The notes: generated by a model from the sequence alone, not told the origin. A DNA stretch of 64,000 nucleotides from Phytohabitans rumicis (GCF_011764445.1 NZ_BLPG01000002.1:434001-498000), one strand, 5' to 3'. Counted from the stretch's first letter, positions 31,890 through 41,500 are shown. Translations and numbers: made by a program.

Positions 31890-34514
31890 TCAGATGAGCC
31901 CGAGGGCGCGGGCCCGCCGGACCGCCTCGTTGCGCCGGGACGCGGACAGCTTGCGCAGGATGCTGCGGATGTGGGTCTTGACGGTGTTGACCGAGACGTA
32001 CATCGAGGCCGCGATCTCCTCGGTCGGCAGCATCTCCGCCATCCTGCCGAGCACCTCCAGCTCCCGCTGGCTCAGCGGGTCGACGACCAGCACGCCGGAC
32101 GGGTCGGCACCGACCGACGGGCCCGCACGGTCCGGCCCGCGGCCCAGCGCCCGGTACTGCTCGGCCAGCTCGTCGTCCTCGCGCACCACCCGGCGTACCT
32201 GCGACCAGACCTGGTGCGGGGCGCGCCGCTGGCCCTGCGGGGCGGCCAGCCGCAGCGCCCGGCGCAGCGCCTCCCGTGCCCGGCCGACGTCGCCGGCGCC
32301 GGCCGCGACGCTGGCGCGCAGCAGCCAGGCGTCCACCGCGACCGGGGTCGGGACGCCCGCCGCCTCGGTGACCGGTGTGACGGCGTCATCGGCCCGCTCC
32401 GGCTGCCCCTGGGCCAGCAGCGCGGCGGCCCGCACGACGGTGGCGTCCGCGCGGCTGGGGTCGGGCAGCCCGTCCACCAGCGCCAGGGCCTCGTCCGGGT
32501 GTCCGGTCATGGCGAGCAGGCGCGCCTCGCCCAGCGCGATCTCCCGGTCCAGCCAGGCCGGGTGCGCCGGGTGGGCCGGGTCGCCGGGCTCCCCGCGTAC
32601 CTCCTGGAGGACCCGCAGCGCGCCGCGCAGCTCGCCGCGGGCCTGCAGGCGGCGCGACTTCACCACGGCGTACCCGGCGGCCGCCAGACCGTCCGGCGGG
32701 CCGTCGCCGGCGGGTTCGGCGGCGCGCAGGTGCCGCCCCGCGGCGTGCATGTCGTACCGCTCGACGGCGACCCACGCCAGGGCCACCGCCGCCGCGGCCG
32801 GCGGGTGGTCCCGCCCGTACGCCTCGGCGAGCCGGACGGCCTCGTGCGCCAACCGCTCGGCGTGGCCCAGCCGGCCCCGGTGCGCCTCGATCACGGCCAG
32901 GTGCCCCAGCGCCTCGATCCGCGGGTACTCGCACCCGGCGGCGGCCTGCGCGCCCGCCTCGGCCAGGGTGGCCACCGCGTCGTCGACCGCGCCGAGCCAG
33001 CTCTGCGCGGTCCCCCGCGCGGTGCGCACCAGCGCCCGCAGCTCCGGGTGCCGCTCCAGCCGGTCCGCCGGCACCCGGTCGAGCAGCCGCTCGGCGTCCG
33101 CCGCCGCGCGCAGCGTCCCGGTGGCGTCCCGGCGGGCCCGGGCCAGCGACATCTCGACGAGCCGGCCGGCCAGCGCGGTGGCGTCGTCGTACCCGCTGGT
33201 GGCGGCGCCCGTGCGGGCCAGGCACGCCGCGCCGCGGTCCGGGTCGCCGGCGGCGACCGCGAGGGCCGCCGCGACCAGCGCGGCCGCCGCGCCGTCGGCG
33301 TGCTCCGGCAGGTCGCGCAGCAGCGCGCCGAGGCGGCCGGCGCCGCCCTCCAGCAGCAGCCGGCCCACCGCGTGGTCCGCGACGAGCAGCGCGGCGGCGG
33401 TGTCCCAGTCACCGGCCTGGACCGCGTGGGCGACCGCGTCCGCGGTCCGGCCGTGCTCGGCCAGCCAGGCGGCCGCGCGGTAGTGCAGCTTGGGCACCTG
33501 GTCCGGCTCCTCGAACGCCAGTTGGGCGCGCAGCAGCTCGGCGAAGAGCCGGTGGTACCGGTAGGAGTGCGGCTCCTCGCCGGTACGCCGCACGAACGCG
33601 TTCCGGTGCTCCAGGTCGGCCAGGATCCGGTGCGCGTCCGGGCTCCCGGTCAGGGCCTGGGCCAGCTCCGGCGTGAAGGTGCCCAGGACGCTGGTGTGCA
33701 GCAGGAAGTCGCGCACCTGCGGGGGCTGCGCCCGCAGCACCTCGCTGGCGAAGTACTCGGCGATGGTCGCCTCTTCGCCGGTGGTGGTCTCGACGAGGCG
33801 GTCGGCGTCCCCGTGGCCCGCCAGCGCCAGCGCGAACAGGCGCAGGCCGGCGGCCCAGCCCTCGGTGTGTTCCAGCAGCGCGGCGAACGCGGGCGGGCTC
33901 AGCGTGATGCCGTGCCAGGCGAGCAGCTCGGCGGCCTCCTGGCGGGTGAAGGCGAGGTCGCCGCCGCGCACCTCGACGAGCCGGCCGGCCAGCCGGTACC
34001 GGTGCAGCGGCATGGGCGGGTCGAAGCGGCCGACCAGGACCAGCCGCAGCCGCTGGCCGGCGTGCCGGGCGACGAACTCCAGTTCGGTGGCCCAGCGCGG
34101 GTCGGTGAGGGCGGAGACGTCGTCCAGGACCAGGACGGCCGGGTCGGGCTGCTCGGCGATCTGCGCGGCCAGCCGGGTCAGGAAGGACCGGCTGGGCGCG
34201 GACGGCGGCACGGGCGGGGTGACCGCCGGCAACGACATCCCGACGGCCCGCAGCCCGGCCACGACGTATGTCCAGAACATGCCTGTTCTGGCGTCCTCGT
34301 CCTCGAGCGTCACCCAAGCGACGTGGTCGGCCGGTCCGGTCTCCCGGGCCCACTGCGCCACCAGTTGGGTCTTGCCGGTGCCGGCGGGCCCGGTCACGAC
34401 GACCACCGGCGGGGCCCGGTCCGGCGCGAGCGCCCGGATCAGCCTGGGCCGGGCCACCATGAACGGCGGCGGCTCCGGTATCGCGAACTTCGACGCCAGC
34501 AGGTCGGTCGTCAC
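31890..34514 (-). CDS. Large LuxR-family (MalT/LAL type) transcriptional regulator
   Basis: The 874-residue protein has an N-terminal STAND ATPase (Walker A GPAGTGKT at residues 42-49; LVLDDVS Walker B), a winged-helix-like section, a long helical TPR-like sensor region (about 380-780) and a C-terminal LuxR HTH (LSQRELEVLGRMAEMLPTEEIAASMYVSVNTVKTH...). LAL proteins activate transcription on ligand- and ATP-dependent oligomerisation. The GTG start gives the canonical VTTDLLASKF(A)IP opening; an ATG 36 bp upstream is possible. It is divergent from a GATase gene and upstream of a small YEVRV gene. Confidence 0.9.
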   Translation of the reverse strand: MTTDLLASKFAIPEPPPFMVARPRLIRALAPDRAPPVVVVTGPAGTGKTQLVAQWARETGPADHVAWVTLEDEDARTGMFWTYVVAGLRAVGMSLPAVTPPVPPSAPSRSFLTRLAAQIAEQPDPAVLVLDDVSALTDPRWATELEFVARHAGQRLRLVLVGRFDPPMPLHRYRLAGRLVEVRGGDLAFTRQEAAELLAWHGITLSPPAFAALLEHTEGWAAGLRLFALALAGHGDADRLVETTTGEEATIAEYFASEVLRAQPPQVRDFLLHTSVLGTFTPELAQALTGSPDAHRILADLEHRNAFVRRTGEEPHSYRYHRLFAELLRAQLAFEEPDQVPKLHYRAAAWLAEHGRTADAVAHAVQAGDWDTAAALLVADHAVGRLLLEGGAGRLGALLRDLPEHADGAAAALVAAALAVAAGDPDRGAACLARTGAATSGYDDATALAGRLVEMSLARARRDATGTLRAAADAERLLDRVPADRLERHPELRALVRTARGTAQSWLGAVDDAVATLAEAGAQAAAGCEYPRIEALGHLAVIEAHRGRLGHAERLAHEAVRLAEAYGRDHPPAAAAVALAWVAVERYDMHAAGRHLRAAEPAGDGPPDGLAAAGYAVVKSRRLQARGELRGALRVLQEVRGEPGDPAHPAHPAWLDREIALGEARLLAMTGHPDEALALVDGLPDPSRADATVVRAAALLAQGQPERADDAVTPVTEAAGVPTPVAVDAWLLRASVAAGAGDVGRAREALRRALRLAAPQGQRRAPHQVWSQVRRVVREDDELAEQYRALGRGPDRAGPSVGADPSGVLVVDPLSQRELEVLGRMAEMLPTEEIAASMYVSVNTVKTHIRSILRKLSASRRNEAVRRARALGLI

Positions 34515-34636
34515 GCGAGCAGCGTCGCCGCCGGGCCGGGCGGGGCGCATTACACACACCGGGTAGTTCGCCGTGGAGCCCGATTCACCTGCGCCGGATG
34601 ATGCGGAAGAGCCGGGCGGCGGGTGTGCTGACCCAC

Positions 34637-35473
34637 ATGTGTCGCTGGCTGGCCTACTCGGGCTCCCCCATCCTGCTCGACGATCTGCTGTACAAGCCGC
34701 AGCCCTCGCTGATCGACCAGAGCTTGCACGCGCGCCTGGGCGTCGAGACCACCAACGGCGACGGGTTCGGCGTCGGCTGGTACGGCGTGGACGCCCCGCC
34801 GGCCCCGATCCTATTCCGCGGCGTCGGCCCGGCCTGGGGCGACCTGAACCTGCGGGAGCTGGCCCGGTCGATCTCCTCGCCGCTGTTCGTGGCGCACATC
34901 CGGGCGAGCACCGGCACGCCGGTGGAGCAGACCAACTGCCACCCGTTCCGGCACGGCCGGTGGCTGTGGGCGCACAACGGCGCGATCCGGGAGTTCGCGC
35001 TGCTCAAGCGGGACCTGGTCCTGGCCGTCGACCCGAGCCTGTACCCGTCGATCGCCGGCTCCACCGACTCCGAGGTGATGTTCTACCTCGCCCTCACCTT
35101 CGGCCTGCACAACGACCCGGTCGCGGCCGTGGAACGGATGGTGGGCTTCGTGGAGTCGGTCGGGCACCGGCGCGGGGTGGCCGATCCCGTCCAGATGACG
35201 GTGGCGACCAGCGACGGCGACCGGTTGTGGGCCTTCCGGTACTCCAGCGAGCGGGACAGCCGCTCCCTGTACGTGAGCACCGAGATGTCCACCCTGCACG
35301 AGATGTACCCGGACAACGAGAACCTGCACCGGCTCTCCGACGAGACCCGGGCCGTGGTGTCCGAGCCGCTCGGCGACCTGGCCGGCGCCTGGCACCCGGT
35401 GCCCGAGTCCAGCTACGCGGTCGTCCAGAAGGGCGCGGACGCGGTCGGCGCGTTCCGGCCCAGAACGTCCTGA
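34637..35473 (+). CDS. Class II glutamine amidotransferase-like protein (YafJ/EgtC type)
   Basis: The mature product should begin with the catalytic Cys after Met removal (MCRWLAYSGSP), as in Ntn-type GATase II domains. TNGDGFGVGWYG, the SPLFVAHIRAST motif, NCHPFRHGRWLWAHNGAI and DSEVMFYLAL complete the family fingerprint. These stand-alone GATases release ammonia or act as gamma-glutamyl hydrolases (as EgtC). No egt genes are nearby, so the substrate is unknown. The ATG used places Cys2 correctly. It overlaps the convergent RDD gene by 61 bp. Confidence 0.85.
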   Translation: MCRWLAYSGSPILLDDLLYKPQPSLIDQSLHARLGVETTNGDGFGVGWYGVDAPPAPILFRGVGPAWGDLNLRELARSISSPLFVAHIRASTGTPVEQTNCHPFRHGRWLWAHNGAIREFALLKRDLVLAVDPSLYPSIAGSTDSEVMFYLALTFGLHNDPVAAVERMVGFVESVGHRRGVADPVQMTVATSDGDRLWAFRYSSERDSRSLYVSTEMSTLHEMYPDNENLHRLSDETRAVVSEPLGDLAGAWHPVPESSYAVVQKGADAVGAFRPRTS

Positions 35474-35898
35474 ACGCGTACCACGGTGGTCCGGGCGAGC
35501 TTGTCGTGCACGCCCTGGCCGCGCCGGTCGACCACCGCCCACAGGGCGCCGACCGGGAAGTACGCCAGCACGACCGCGCGGACCAGCGCCGCCAGCCAGG
35601 ACACCCGCCCGCCGTCGACGGTGACCACCCGCACGCCGAGCAGCGCCATCCCGGGCGTGCGCCCGGCGAGGGTCCAGAAGCACCAGTCGTACAGCGTCAG
35701 GACGGCCGGCAGGGCGGCCAGGGTGAGCGGCACGAGGGTCTGCGCGAAGTCGCCCGCCGTGGTGCTCACGGCGGCGCCGACCAGCACCACGACGACCACG
35801 GCCCCGCCGGTGGCGACCGTGACCAGGAGCGCGTCGAGCACGTACGCGACCGCCCGGCTGACCACCCCGGCGTACTCCCGGTGCGCCGGCGCGGTCAC
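35413..35898 (-). CDS. RDD-family membrane protein
   Basis: The 161-residue protein carries the RDD pattern: Arg/Asp in the first helix (SRAVAYVLDALLVTV) and TLAGRTPGMALLGVRVV before a second hydrophobic pair (AALVRAVVLAYFPVGALWAVVD), ending with RRGQGVHDKLARTTVV. RDD proteins are small integral membrane proteins, some implicated in Na+/H+ exchange or protein-quality roles; the function here is not assignable. Its ATG overlaps the stop of the upstream gene (ATGA). Confidence 0.85.
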   Translation of the reverse strand: MTAPAHREYAGVVSRAVAYVLDALLVTVATGGAVVVVVLVGAAVSTTAGDFAQTLVPLTLAALPAVLTLYDWCFWTLAGRTPGMALLGVRVVTVDGGRVSWLAALVRAVVLAYFPVGALWAVVDRRGQGVHDKLARTTVVRVQDVLGRNAPTASAPFWTTA

Positions 35899-36422
35899 GG
35901 GTGGTCGGGCTGGGCCGGCGCCGGTTGCAGGGTGCGCCGGAACACCCGCGCCGTCCAGCGGTCGACCGCGGCGTCACTGACCGCGGCACCGGTCCTGATG
36001 CGCCCGACGAGCTCGTCGACCATGCTCTCGCGCTGCCCCTTGATCAGCGACCGGATCCGCTCCGGTTCCGCCTCCAGCAGCGCGAGCACCTCGTCCAGCA
36101 CGGCGCCGACCAGCGGCCGCAGCACCCGGTCGACCTGCACGTCGACCACCCGGTCGACGACCGGGGAGGCGGCCACCATGGCGGCCAGCGCGTCGACCAG
36201 TTCGGCCGTGCGGCGCTGGCCCCGCGCGTACTCCACGGCACCGCGCTCGGCCGTGGTGACGAGCCGCCGCCGCGCCGCGGCCGCCAGTTCGGCGTACCGC
36301 GTCGCGGGGATCGCGGCCCGCCGCCGGGCGGCGGTGAGCAGCACGGCGGCGGCGTCCTCGGCCTCCAGCACCGCGCCGATGGCCACGTGCCGCCAGGACA
36401 GCGGCGGCCCGCCGGTCGTCAT
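35895..36422 (-). CDS. Conserved hypothetical alpha-helical protein
   Basis: This 175-residue, arginine- and alanine-rich protein is predicted to be almost entirely helical (long stretches such as AAVLLTAARRRAAIP and VDRVLRPLVGAVLDEVLALLEAEPERI). There is no signal peptide or clear membrane span. I do not recognise the family. Coupling to the RDD gene by ATGA suggests the two products act together, perhaps at the membrane. It follows the 24-codon gene by 18 bp. Confidence 0.65.
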   Translation of the reverse strand: MTTGGPPLSWRHVAIGAVLEAEDAAAVLLTAARRRAAIPATRYAELAAAARRRLVTTAERGAVEYARGQRRTAELVDALAAMVAASPVVDRVVDVQVDRVLRPLVGAVLDEVLALLEAEPERIRSLIKGQRESMVDELVGRIRTGAAVSDAAVDRWTARVFRRTLQPAPAQPDHP

Positions 36423-36440
36423 GGGGTCACCCGCGCGTGC

Positions 36441-36515
36441 CTACCGGCGGCGGCGCGACACGCGACGCGCCGTCCGGCGGCTGGTCCGCCGGGCGATCCT
36501 GCGGGATCCGAACAT
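36441..36515 (-). CDS. 24-residue arginine-rich peptide gene
   Basis: A very short frame encodes a 24-residue peptide (begins MFGSRRIARRTSRRTARRV) of which about half is arginine. It is preceded by a near-perfect GGAGG ribosome site 6 bp before the ATG, and sits 32 bp after the DUF6325 gene within a tightly packed operon. The ribosome site and spacing argue for real translation. It may bind nucleic acid or acidic protein surfaces, or be a relic of a SHOCT-type small gene often found in this context. Confidence 0.5.
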   Translation of the reverse strand: MFGSRRIARRTSRRTARRVSRRRR

Positions 36516-36547
36516 GTCTGCCTCCGATGGTGTGTTCGCCGCCAACG

Positions 36548-37090
36548 TCACCGGGCGGCGGAGATTTCCAGGTCGTGTAGTTCCTTGGCCTCTTCCGCAC
36601 TCACCAGGCCGATGGTGACCAGGTCGAGAGGGCTGATGAAGCCGTCCGCGAGCCGGAAGCCGCCGGCCCGGGCGACGGCGTCGCGCAGCGGCACCGCCCA
36701 GTTGTGCTCGATCAGCAGCAGCGCGGCGGCCGTGTCGTTCGGGATCTCGGACAGGACGTCCCAGGCGTCCTCGTCGTCGAAGACCTGCAGGCCCTGCGCG
36801 CCCATCTCGGCGCCCACCTCGGCGCCGGCCTCCATGCCTTCCTCGCCGTCGACGCCGAGCCCGATCAGCGCGCCGACCTTGCTGCCGAGCTCGACGGCCT
36901 CCTCGGTGGTCAGGTTGCTGAGGTGCTCGACCTCGAATTCGCCGTCGCCGCCCTTGTAGACCGCGAGTGCGTCGATGACCCGGATGGTGTCGCTCTGGCG
37001 CAGCCGTTCCAACTCGGCGATGATCTCGCCGTGGAAGTCCGGGTGCCGGAATCCGAGCACGATGAGCTGGACCGGTCCGATGGACATCAT
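36548..37090 (-). CDS. DUF6325-family protein
   Basis: The 180-residue protein starts MMSIGPVQLIVLGFRHPDF and has an N-terminal ferredoxin-like half (IIAELERLRQSDTIRVIDALAVYKG). A glycine/acidic segment (GKVGALIGLG...GAEVGAEMGAQG) and NDTAAALLLIEHNWAVPLRDAV follow. This pattern is shared with DUF6325 and resembles the DUF1269 protein near 60.5 kb. The function is unknown; members cluster with stress or LuxR-regulated genes. It follows the small YEVRV paralog directly (ATGATG immediately after the TGA), indicating coupling. AGGAAGGGCGG supplies the ribosome site. Confidence 0.75.
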   Translation of the reverse strand: MMSIGPVQLIVLGFRHPDFHGEIIAELERLRQSDTIRVIDALAVYKGGDGEFEVEHLSNLTTEEAVELGSKVGALIGLGVDGEEGMEAGAEVGAEMGAQGLQVFDDEDAWDVLSEIPNDTAAALLLIEHNWAVPLRDAVARAGGFRLADGFISPLDLVTIGLVSAEEAKELHDLEISAAR

Positions 37091-37330
37091 TCACCGCCCT
37101 TCCTGCGGTTGCGTTGGCGCCGTCCCGCGCGGGTCGTCGGGGCGGCTCACCTGGATGAGCTCGATGCCGAACTGGTCGAACCGCCGGAACAGGTGCCCCA
37201 GGTCGTCGGCCGAGAGCCGGCCGCGGATCGTGGTCTGGCGCGGCACGACCTCGCACCGCATGCCCGCGAAGGCGGCCCGCAGGTGCGGTCCCAGAGACCC
37301 GAAGACCCGGATCTCGTACGTCTCACCCAT
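37091..37330 (-). CDS. Small conserved protein (YEVRV family, copy 2)
   Basis: The 79-residue protein ([18 protein letters not shown]...) is a paralog of the one encoded at 31599-31814. It shares the opening YEIRV..GSL, the TTIRGRL turn, a helix around [17 protein letters not shown] and the DDPR tail. It heads a minus-strand operon that continues with DUF6325, the Arg-rich peptide, the helical protein and the RDD protein. I do not recognise a characterised homolog. Confidence 0.7.
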   Translation of the reverse strand: MGETYEIRVFGSLGPHLRAAFAGMRCEVVPRQTTIRGRLSADDLGHLFRRFDQFGIELIQVSRPDDPRGTAPTQPQEGR

Positions 37331-37399
37331 GCCGACACCCTCGCCGCCCGGCCGCGGGTCCGCTTCATCCAACCGGGGTGGTTCGGCGCCAGACCCGCC

Positions 37400-37906
37400 C
37401 TAGTGCAGCAGCATTTTGAGCACGATGAACACGACGCCGAACAGGCCGGCCACCGTCGCCGCGGCCAGCCGCTCCACGAGGGCCAGCTCGCCGTGCCGGC
37501 CCATGTCCCATCCCGCCCGCCACAGCAGCAGGGTGCTACACACCAGCGCCACGTCGATCGCCACGCCCAGGTCCGTACCCAGCAGCCGGAGCGCCACCAG
37601 GACGAGCAGCGGCAGCGCCGAGGCGGTCACGATCTCCCAGCCGGCGGTCAGCTGCCGCCGTACCTGGGACCAGGCCGGCCGCCGCCGGCCGGAGTGCAGC
37701 CGCTCGGCCATCAGCCGGGCGAAGCGCTCGGCCGACCAGTAGACCACCAGCGTGCCGAGCACCGCGCCGACGACCGCCATCGCCGTGGCCGCGTGCGAGG
37801 CGGCCATCACGGCCGCGCCGACGATGATGCCGTAGATGCCGGCGGCCGTCGCTTCCTTCGTCTTCCCGATCGGGCTCAGCAGGGCACGGCCCGCCCGTCC
37901 CGTCAC
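37400..37906 (-). CDS. Multi-span membrane protein, unknown function
   Basis: The 168-residue product has four or five hydrophobic helices (IYGIIVGAAVMAAS, AMAVVGAVLGTLVVYW, ALPLLVLVALRLLG, VALVCSTLLLW, VAGLFGVVFIVLKMLL) with an RRRPAWSQVRRQL cytoplasmic loop. The GTG start overlaps the stop of the DUF6069 gene (GTGA), so the two are translationally coupled. With it, this gene appears to be the target operon of the SARP operator just upstream of DUF6069. No specific family is recognised. Confidence 0.75.
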   Translation of the reverse strand: MTGRAGRALLSPIGKTKEATAAGIYGIIVGAAVMAASHAATAMAVVGAVLGTLVVYWSAERFARLMAERLHSGRRRPAWSQVRRQLTAGWEIVTASALPLLVLVALRLLGTDLGVAIDVALVCSTLLLWRAGWDMGRHGELALVERLAAATVAGLFGVVFIVLKMLLH

Positions 37907-38376
37907 GGATACGTCCGGGGGACCGGCCGGGTCGTCGGCGGCCGCAGGGCGGCGCGGGCGGTGCCGGCGATCAGGGTCCCGATCGCGATGCCGAGGATCA
38001 GGTTGAGGCCGGCGGTGCACACCCGCGACGCGAGGCTGGCGTCGCTCATGAACGGCGCCAGGACCCCGACCACGGTGGCGAGCGCCAGCACCCAGCCGAA
38101 GAACCGCATCGGCTTGGGCGTGAACAGCAGCAGCACGTGGACCAGCCCGGTGGCGGCCAGGCCGGCCAGGGCGGCGCCGAAGGCGTACCAGCCGGTGCTG
38201 GCGTCACCCCACGTGCCCTCCCCCTTCGGCGCGAGGACCGGCACGTCGAACAGGCCGCGGGTCAGCAGGATCCCGACGACCGCGATCAGCGCGGCGACCA
38301 GGGCGGTCGCCAGGCCGCCCGCCCACAGCCGGCCGGCGTTCACGGCGGGACGGTTCGGCGCCGTCGACTGGTACAT
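37903..38376 (-). CDS. DUF6069-like four-helix membrane protein
   Basis: The 157-residue protein has four predicted membrane helices: LWAGGLATALVAALIAVVG, AFGAALAGLAATGLVHVLL, FFGWVLALATVVGVLAPF and LNLILGIAIGTLIAGTA. The layout matches the actinobacterial DUF6069 family (function unknown). I chose the ATG 8 bp after an AGGA; an in-frame ATG three codons upstream has no room for a ribosome site. It is the first gene of a two-gene membrane-protein operon behind a predicted SARP-type operator. Confidence 0.75.
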   Translation of the reverse strand: MYQSTAPNRPAVNAGRLWAGGLATALVAALIAVVGILLTRGLFDVPVLAPKGEGTWGDASTGWYAFGAALAGLAATGLVHVLLLFTPKPMRFFGWVLALATVVGVLAPFMSDASLASRVCTAGLNLILGIAIGTLIAGTARAALRPPTTRPVPRTYP

Positions 38377-38477
38377 ACCGGTCATCCTGTCGACACTCGC
38401 CGACGCCGCTGGCCGGCGCCTCATCCGGCGCGGATGAACGGAGCCGGGGCGGGGCGGCGCCAAGGGGGGGTGGGCGC

Positions 38478-38496
38478 CACCCCGTCCACCGGGGTG
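38478..38496 (-). terminator. Possible hairpin (weak terminator or leader element)
   Basis: CACCCCG-TCCAC-CGGGGTG forms a perfect 7-bp G/C stem with a 5-nt loop. It lies about 80 nt beyond the SARP gene stop and about 100 nt before the DUF6069 start. No U tract follows, so it is either a weak factor-dependent stop or a structure in the 5' leader of the DUF6069 transcript. Confidence 0.35.
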
Positions 38497-38524
38497 ATCC
38501 TCAGGGCGGTGAGGAACACGGCGG

Positions 38525-38566
38525 ACGGTACCGGCCCGCGCTGATCCGGCGCTGAAACCGCGCTGA
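38525..38566 (-). promoter_or_regulatory. SARP operator: three TCAGCGC heptamers plus -10
   Basis: On the minus strand the heptamer TCAGCGC occurs three times (38566-38560, 38555-38549, 38544-38538) with exactly 4 bp between copies, an 11-bp period. Seven bp after the last comes TACCGT (38530-38525), a TAnnnT -10. Three direct heptamers at 11 bp with the last about 8 bp from the -10 is the known binding layout of SARP regulators such as AfsR and ActII-ORF4. The site begins 12 bp after the stop of a SARP gene and points at the DUF6069 operon. Confidence 0.75.
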
Positions 38567-38577
38567 ATCGCCGCTCC

Positions 38578-41500
38578 CTACCCCAGCAGGGCGGCGGTGT
38601 CCGCGCGTTCCGGGGCACCGATCTGCTCGAAGAGCCGGTCGGCCCGGCGCCACTGGCTCAGCGCCAGGTCGCCCTTGCCCAGGCGCTGGTACGCGTGGCC
38701 CATGGTGAGCAGGGTACGGGCGAACGCCAGCCGCTGTCCGGCCCGCCGCTGGGTGGCCACCGCCCGACGGCACTGCTCCAGGCAGCCGGCCGCGTCGTCC
38801 ACCTGCAGGCAGCCCGCGGCGAGGCGGCTGTGCGCCTGCGCGGACAGCAGCACGTACCCGGACGCACGGGCCAGCTCCAGCGCCCGCCGGGCCCGGTCGG
38901 ACGCGCCGCCGGGCTCCTTGCGCGCCACGGCCAGGTCGGCCAGGCCGAGCAGCGCCTCGATGGTGCCGCGCTGGTGGCTGGTTTGGTGGGCCAGGTCGAG
39001 GGCGGCGTCGAGGCGTTCGGCCGCCTCCTCCAGGCCGCACTGTCTGATCCGGACGGCGGCGAGGCCGGTGTGGGCGTGGATCTCCAGCCGGCTGTCGCCG
39101 AGCCGGCGGGCGATCTCGAGGGCGGCGCTGAACGCGGCGGCGGCCTCCTCGTACCGGCCGGTGTCGTGGTGGACGAGGCCGAGGATGTTCAGCGTCGACG
39201 CCTCCTCGTGCCCGGCGCCGATGCTCCGGCTGATGGCCAGCGCCCGCTCCAGCGCCTCGCGCGCCTCGACCGGACGGCCCTGCTCCCGCCGTACCACGCC
39301 GAGGTTCTCGGTCGCGACCGCCTCGCCCTGGCGGCGGCCGGTCTGGCGCAGCAGCGGCAGCGCCAGCTCGCTGAGCCGGGCCGCCCGCGACAGCTCGCCG
39401 ACCTGCTCGTACGCGGCGGCCAGGTTGGTCAGCATGACCGCCTGGCCGGTCGCGTCGCCGAGCTCCCGGTCGATGGCCAGCGACCGCTCCATCCGGTGGA
39501 TCGCGCGCCGGGTCTGGCCCAGCTCGGCGAGCGCGATCCCGCCGTTGCACAGGGCCGCCGACTCGCCCTTGCGCCACCCGGCCCGCCGCGCCAGGGTCGC
39601 CGTCATCTCGTACTGCTCGATGGCCGCCGCGTAGTCCGCGGTCCGCCAGTGCAGGAACCCCAGGCTGTGCCGCATCGCGGCCTGGCCGAGCACGTCACCG
39701 GCCCGGTGCGCGGCGGCGAGCCCGGTCTGCACGACGGACAGCCACTGCGCCGGCGACGCCTGCAGGCGCATGACGTCGCGCAGCGCGTCCGCCAGGTGCC
39801 AGACCACGCGGTCCCGGCCGGACGCCGCCGCGAACTCGACCGCCGCGGTCAGGTTCGGCCACTCCGCGGCGACCCACCGCCGGGCCTCGCCCTCGCCGGC
39901 GAAGTCCGCCACCCGCACGCCGGGCGGCAGCGGGTCGCGCGGCAGCCGCAGTCGGGACGCTCCATTGAGGACGGTGGCCGCCCGTTCGACGGAGTGCAGA
40001 TACCAGTGCAGCAGCCGGTCGGCGGCGGCGCCGTCCCGCTCGTGCGTGACTGCCAGTTCCGCCGCGTACTCCAGCAGCAGGTCGTGGCAGACCACCCGGC
40101 CCTGCGCGGTGAGCTTCACCAGGTGGAACCGGGCCAGCGCGTCCACCAGCGGCTCCGCCTCGTCCGCGGTCAGGCCGGCGAGCGTCGCCACCGCCGCCGT
40201 GGTCCACCCCGCCGGGGCCGGCACCAGACTCAGCAGCCGGAACACCAGCCGGGCCGGCGGCGCGAGCGCCTGGTACGACAGGTCGAACGCGCCCCGTACC
40301 GTGGCGGTGTCGTCGCCGTCGACCCGCAGCCCGGCCATCCGGCCGCGCGCGGCCAACTCCTCGGCGTGCCGGCGGACACCCAGGTGGGCCCGGTCGGCCA
40401 GGCGCGCCCCGGCGATGCGCAGCGCCAGCGGCAGATACCCGCACAGCTTCGCCAGCTCCACCGCGGCCTCGGGGTCCGCGCCGACCCGCTCCGGGCCGGC
40501 CGCGCGGGCCAGCACCTCCACGGCGTCCGCGGCGGCCAGAACGTCGAGCGTGAGCCGGTGCGCGCCGGTCAGCGCCACCAGCCCGCTGAGCCGGTCGCGG
40601 CTGGTCACCACGACCAGGCACCCGGGCTCGCCGGGGATCAGCGGCCGCACCTGCTCCGCGTCCGCGACGTTGTCCACGATCACCAGGACCCGCCGCCCGG
40701 CCAGCACCGACCGGTACAGCGCGGTCTGCGCCGCTACGCCCACCGGTATCCGCTCGGCGGCCACCCCGAGCGTCACCAGCACCAGCGGCAGCGCCTCGGC
40801 CGGCGACATCCGCGGTCCGGTGTGGAAGCCGCGCATGTCCACGAACAACTGTCCATCGGGGAAGTGCTCGGCGGCCCGGTGCGCCCAGTGCACGGCGAGG
40901 GTGGTCTTGCCCGCGCCCGCCGGCCCGACCACCGTCACGATGGCCGGCGCGTTCCGCTCCGCACCGGGGTGCGGCAGCAGCCCGTCGAGGAAGCCCAGCG
41001 CCTCCTGGCGACCGACGAACCCCCCGACGTCCGCCGGCAGCTGCCGGGGTACGACCGCGGCCGGCTCGGCATGCGGCGCCGCCTGCGGTCCGGAGCTGTC
41101 CGCCAGGATCTGCCGGTGCAGCCCGGTCAACGCGTCCCCCGGCTCGATGCCGAAGTGGTCGACGAGCCGCCGCCGGGTGTCCCGGAACAGCGTCAGCGCC
41201 TCCGCGGTCCGCCCGTCCCGGTGCAGGGCCGTCATCAGCAGCACGACCAGGCGCTCCCGGAACGGCTGCTCGGCGACGGCCGTGGACAGCTCGGTGACGC
41301 ATTCGTGGTTTCGCCCGCGGGCCAGCTCGCCGGCCATCAGCTGCTCGAACGCGCCGAGCCGCTCCTCCTCCAGGGCCGGGCCCATCGTGGCGGGCAGCCA
41401 GTCCGCGGCGACGTCGGTCAGGGCGGCGTCGCGCCACAGCGCGAGCGCCCCCCGCAGCCGGGTCGCGGCCCGCTCGTCGCCGCCGTCGGCGGCCTCCGCC

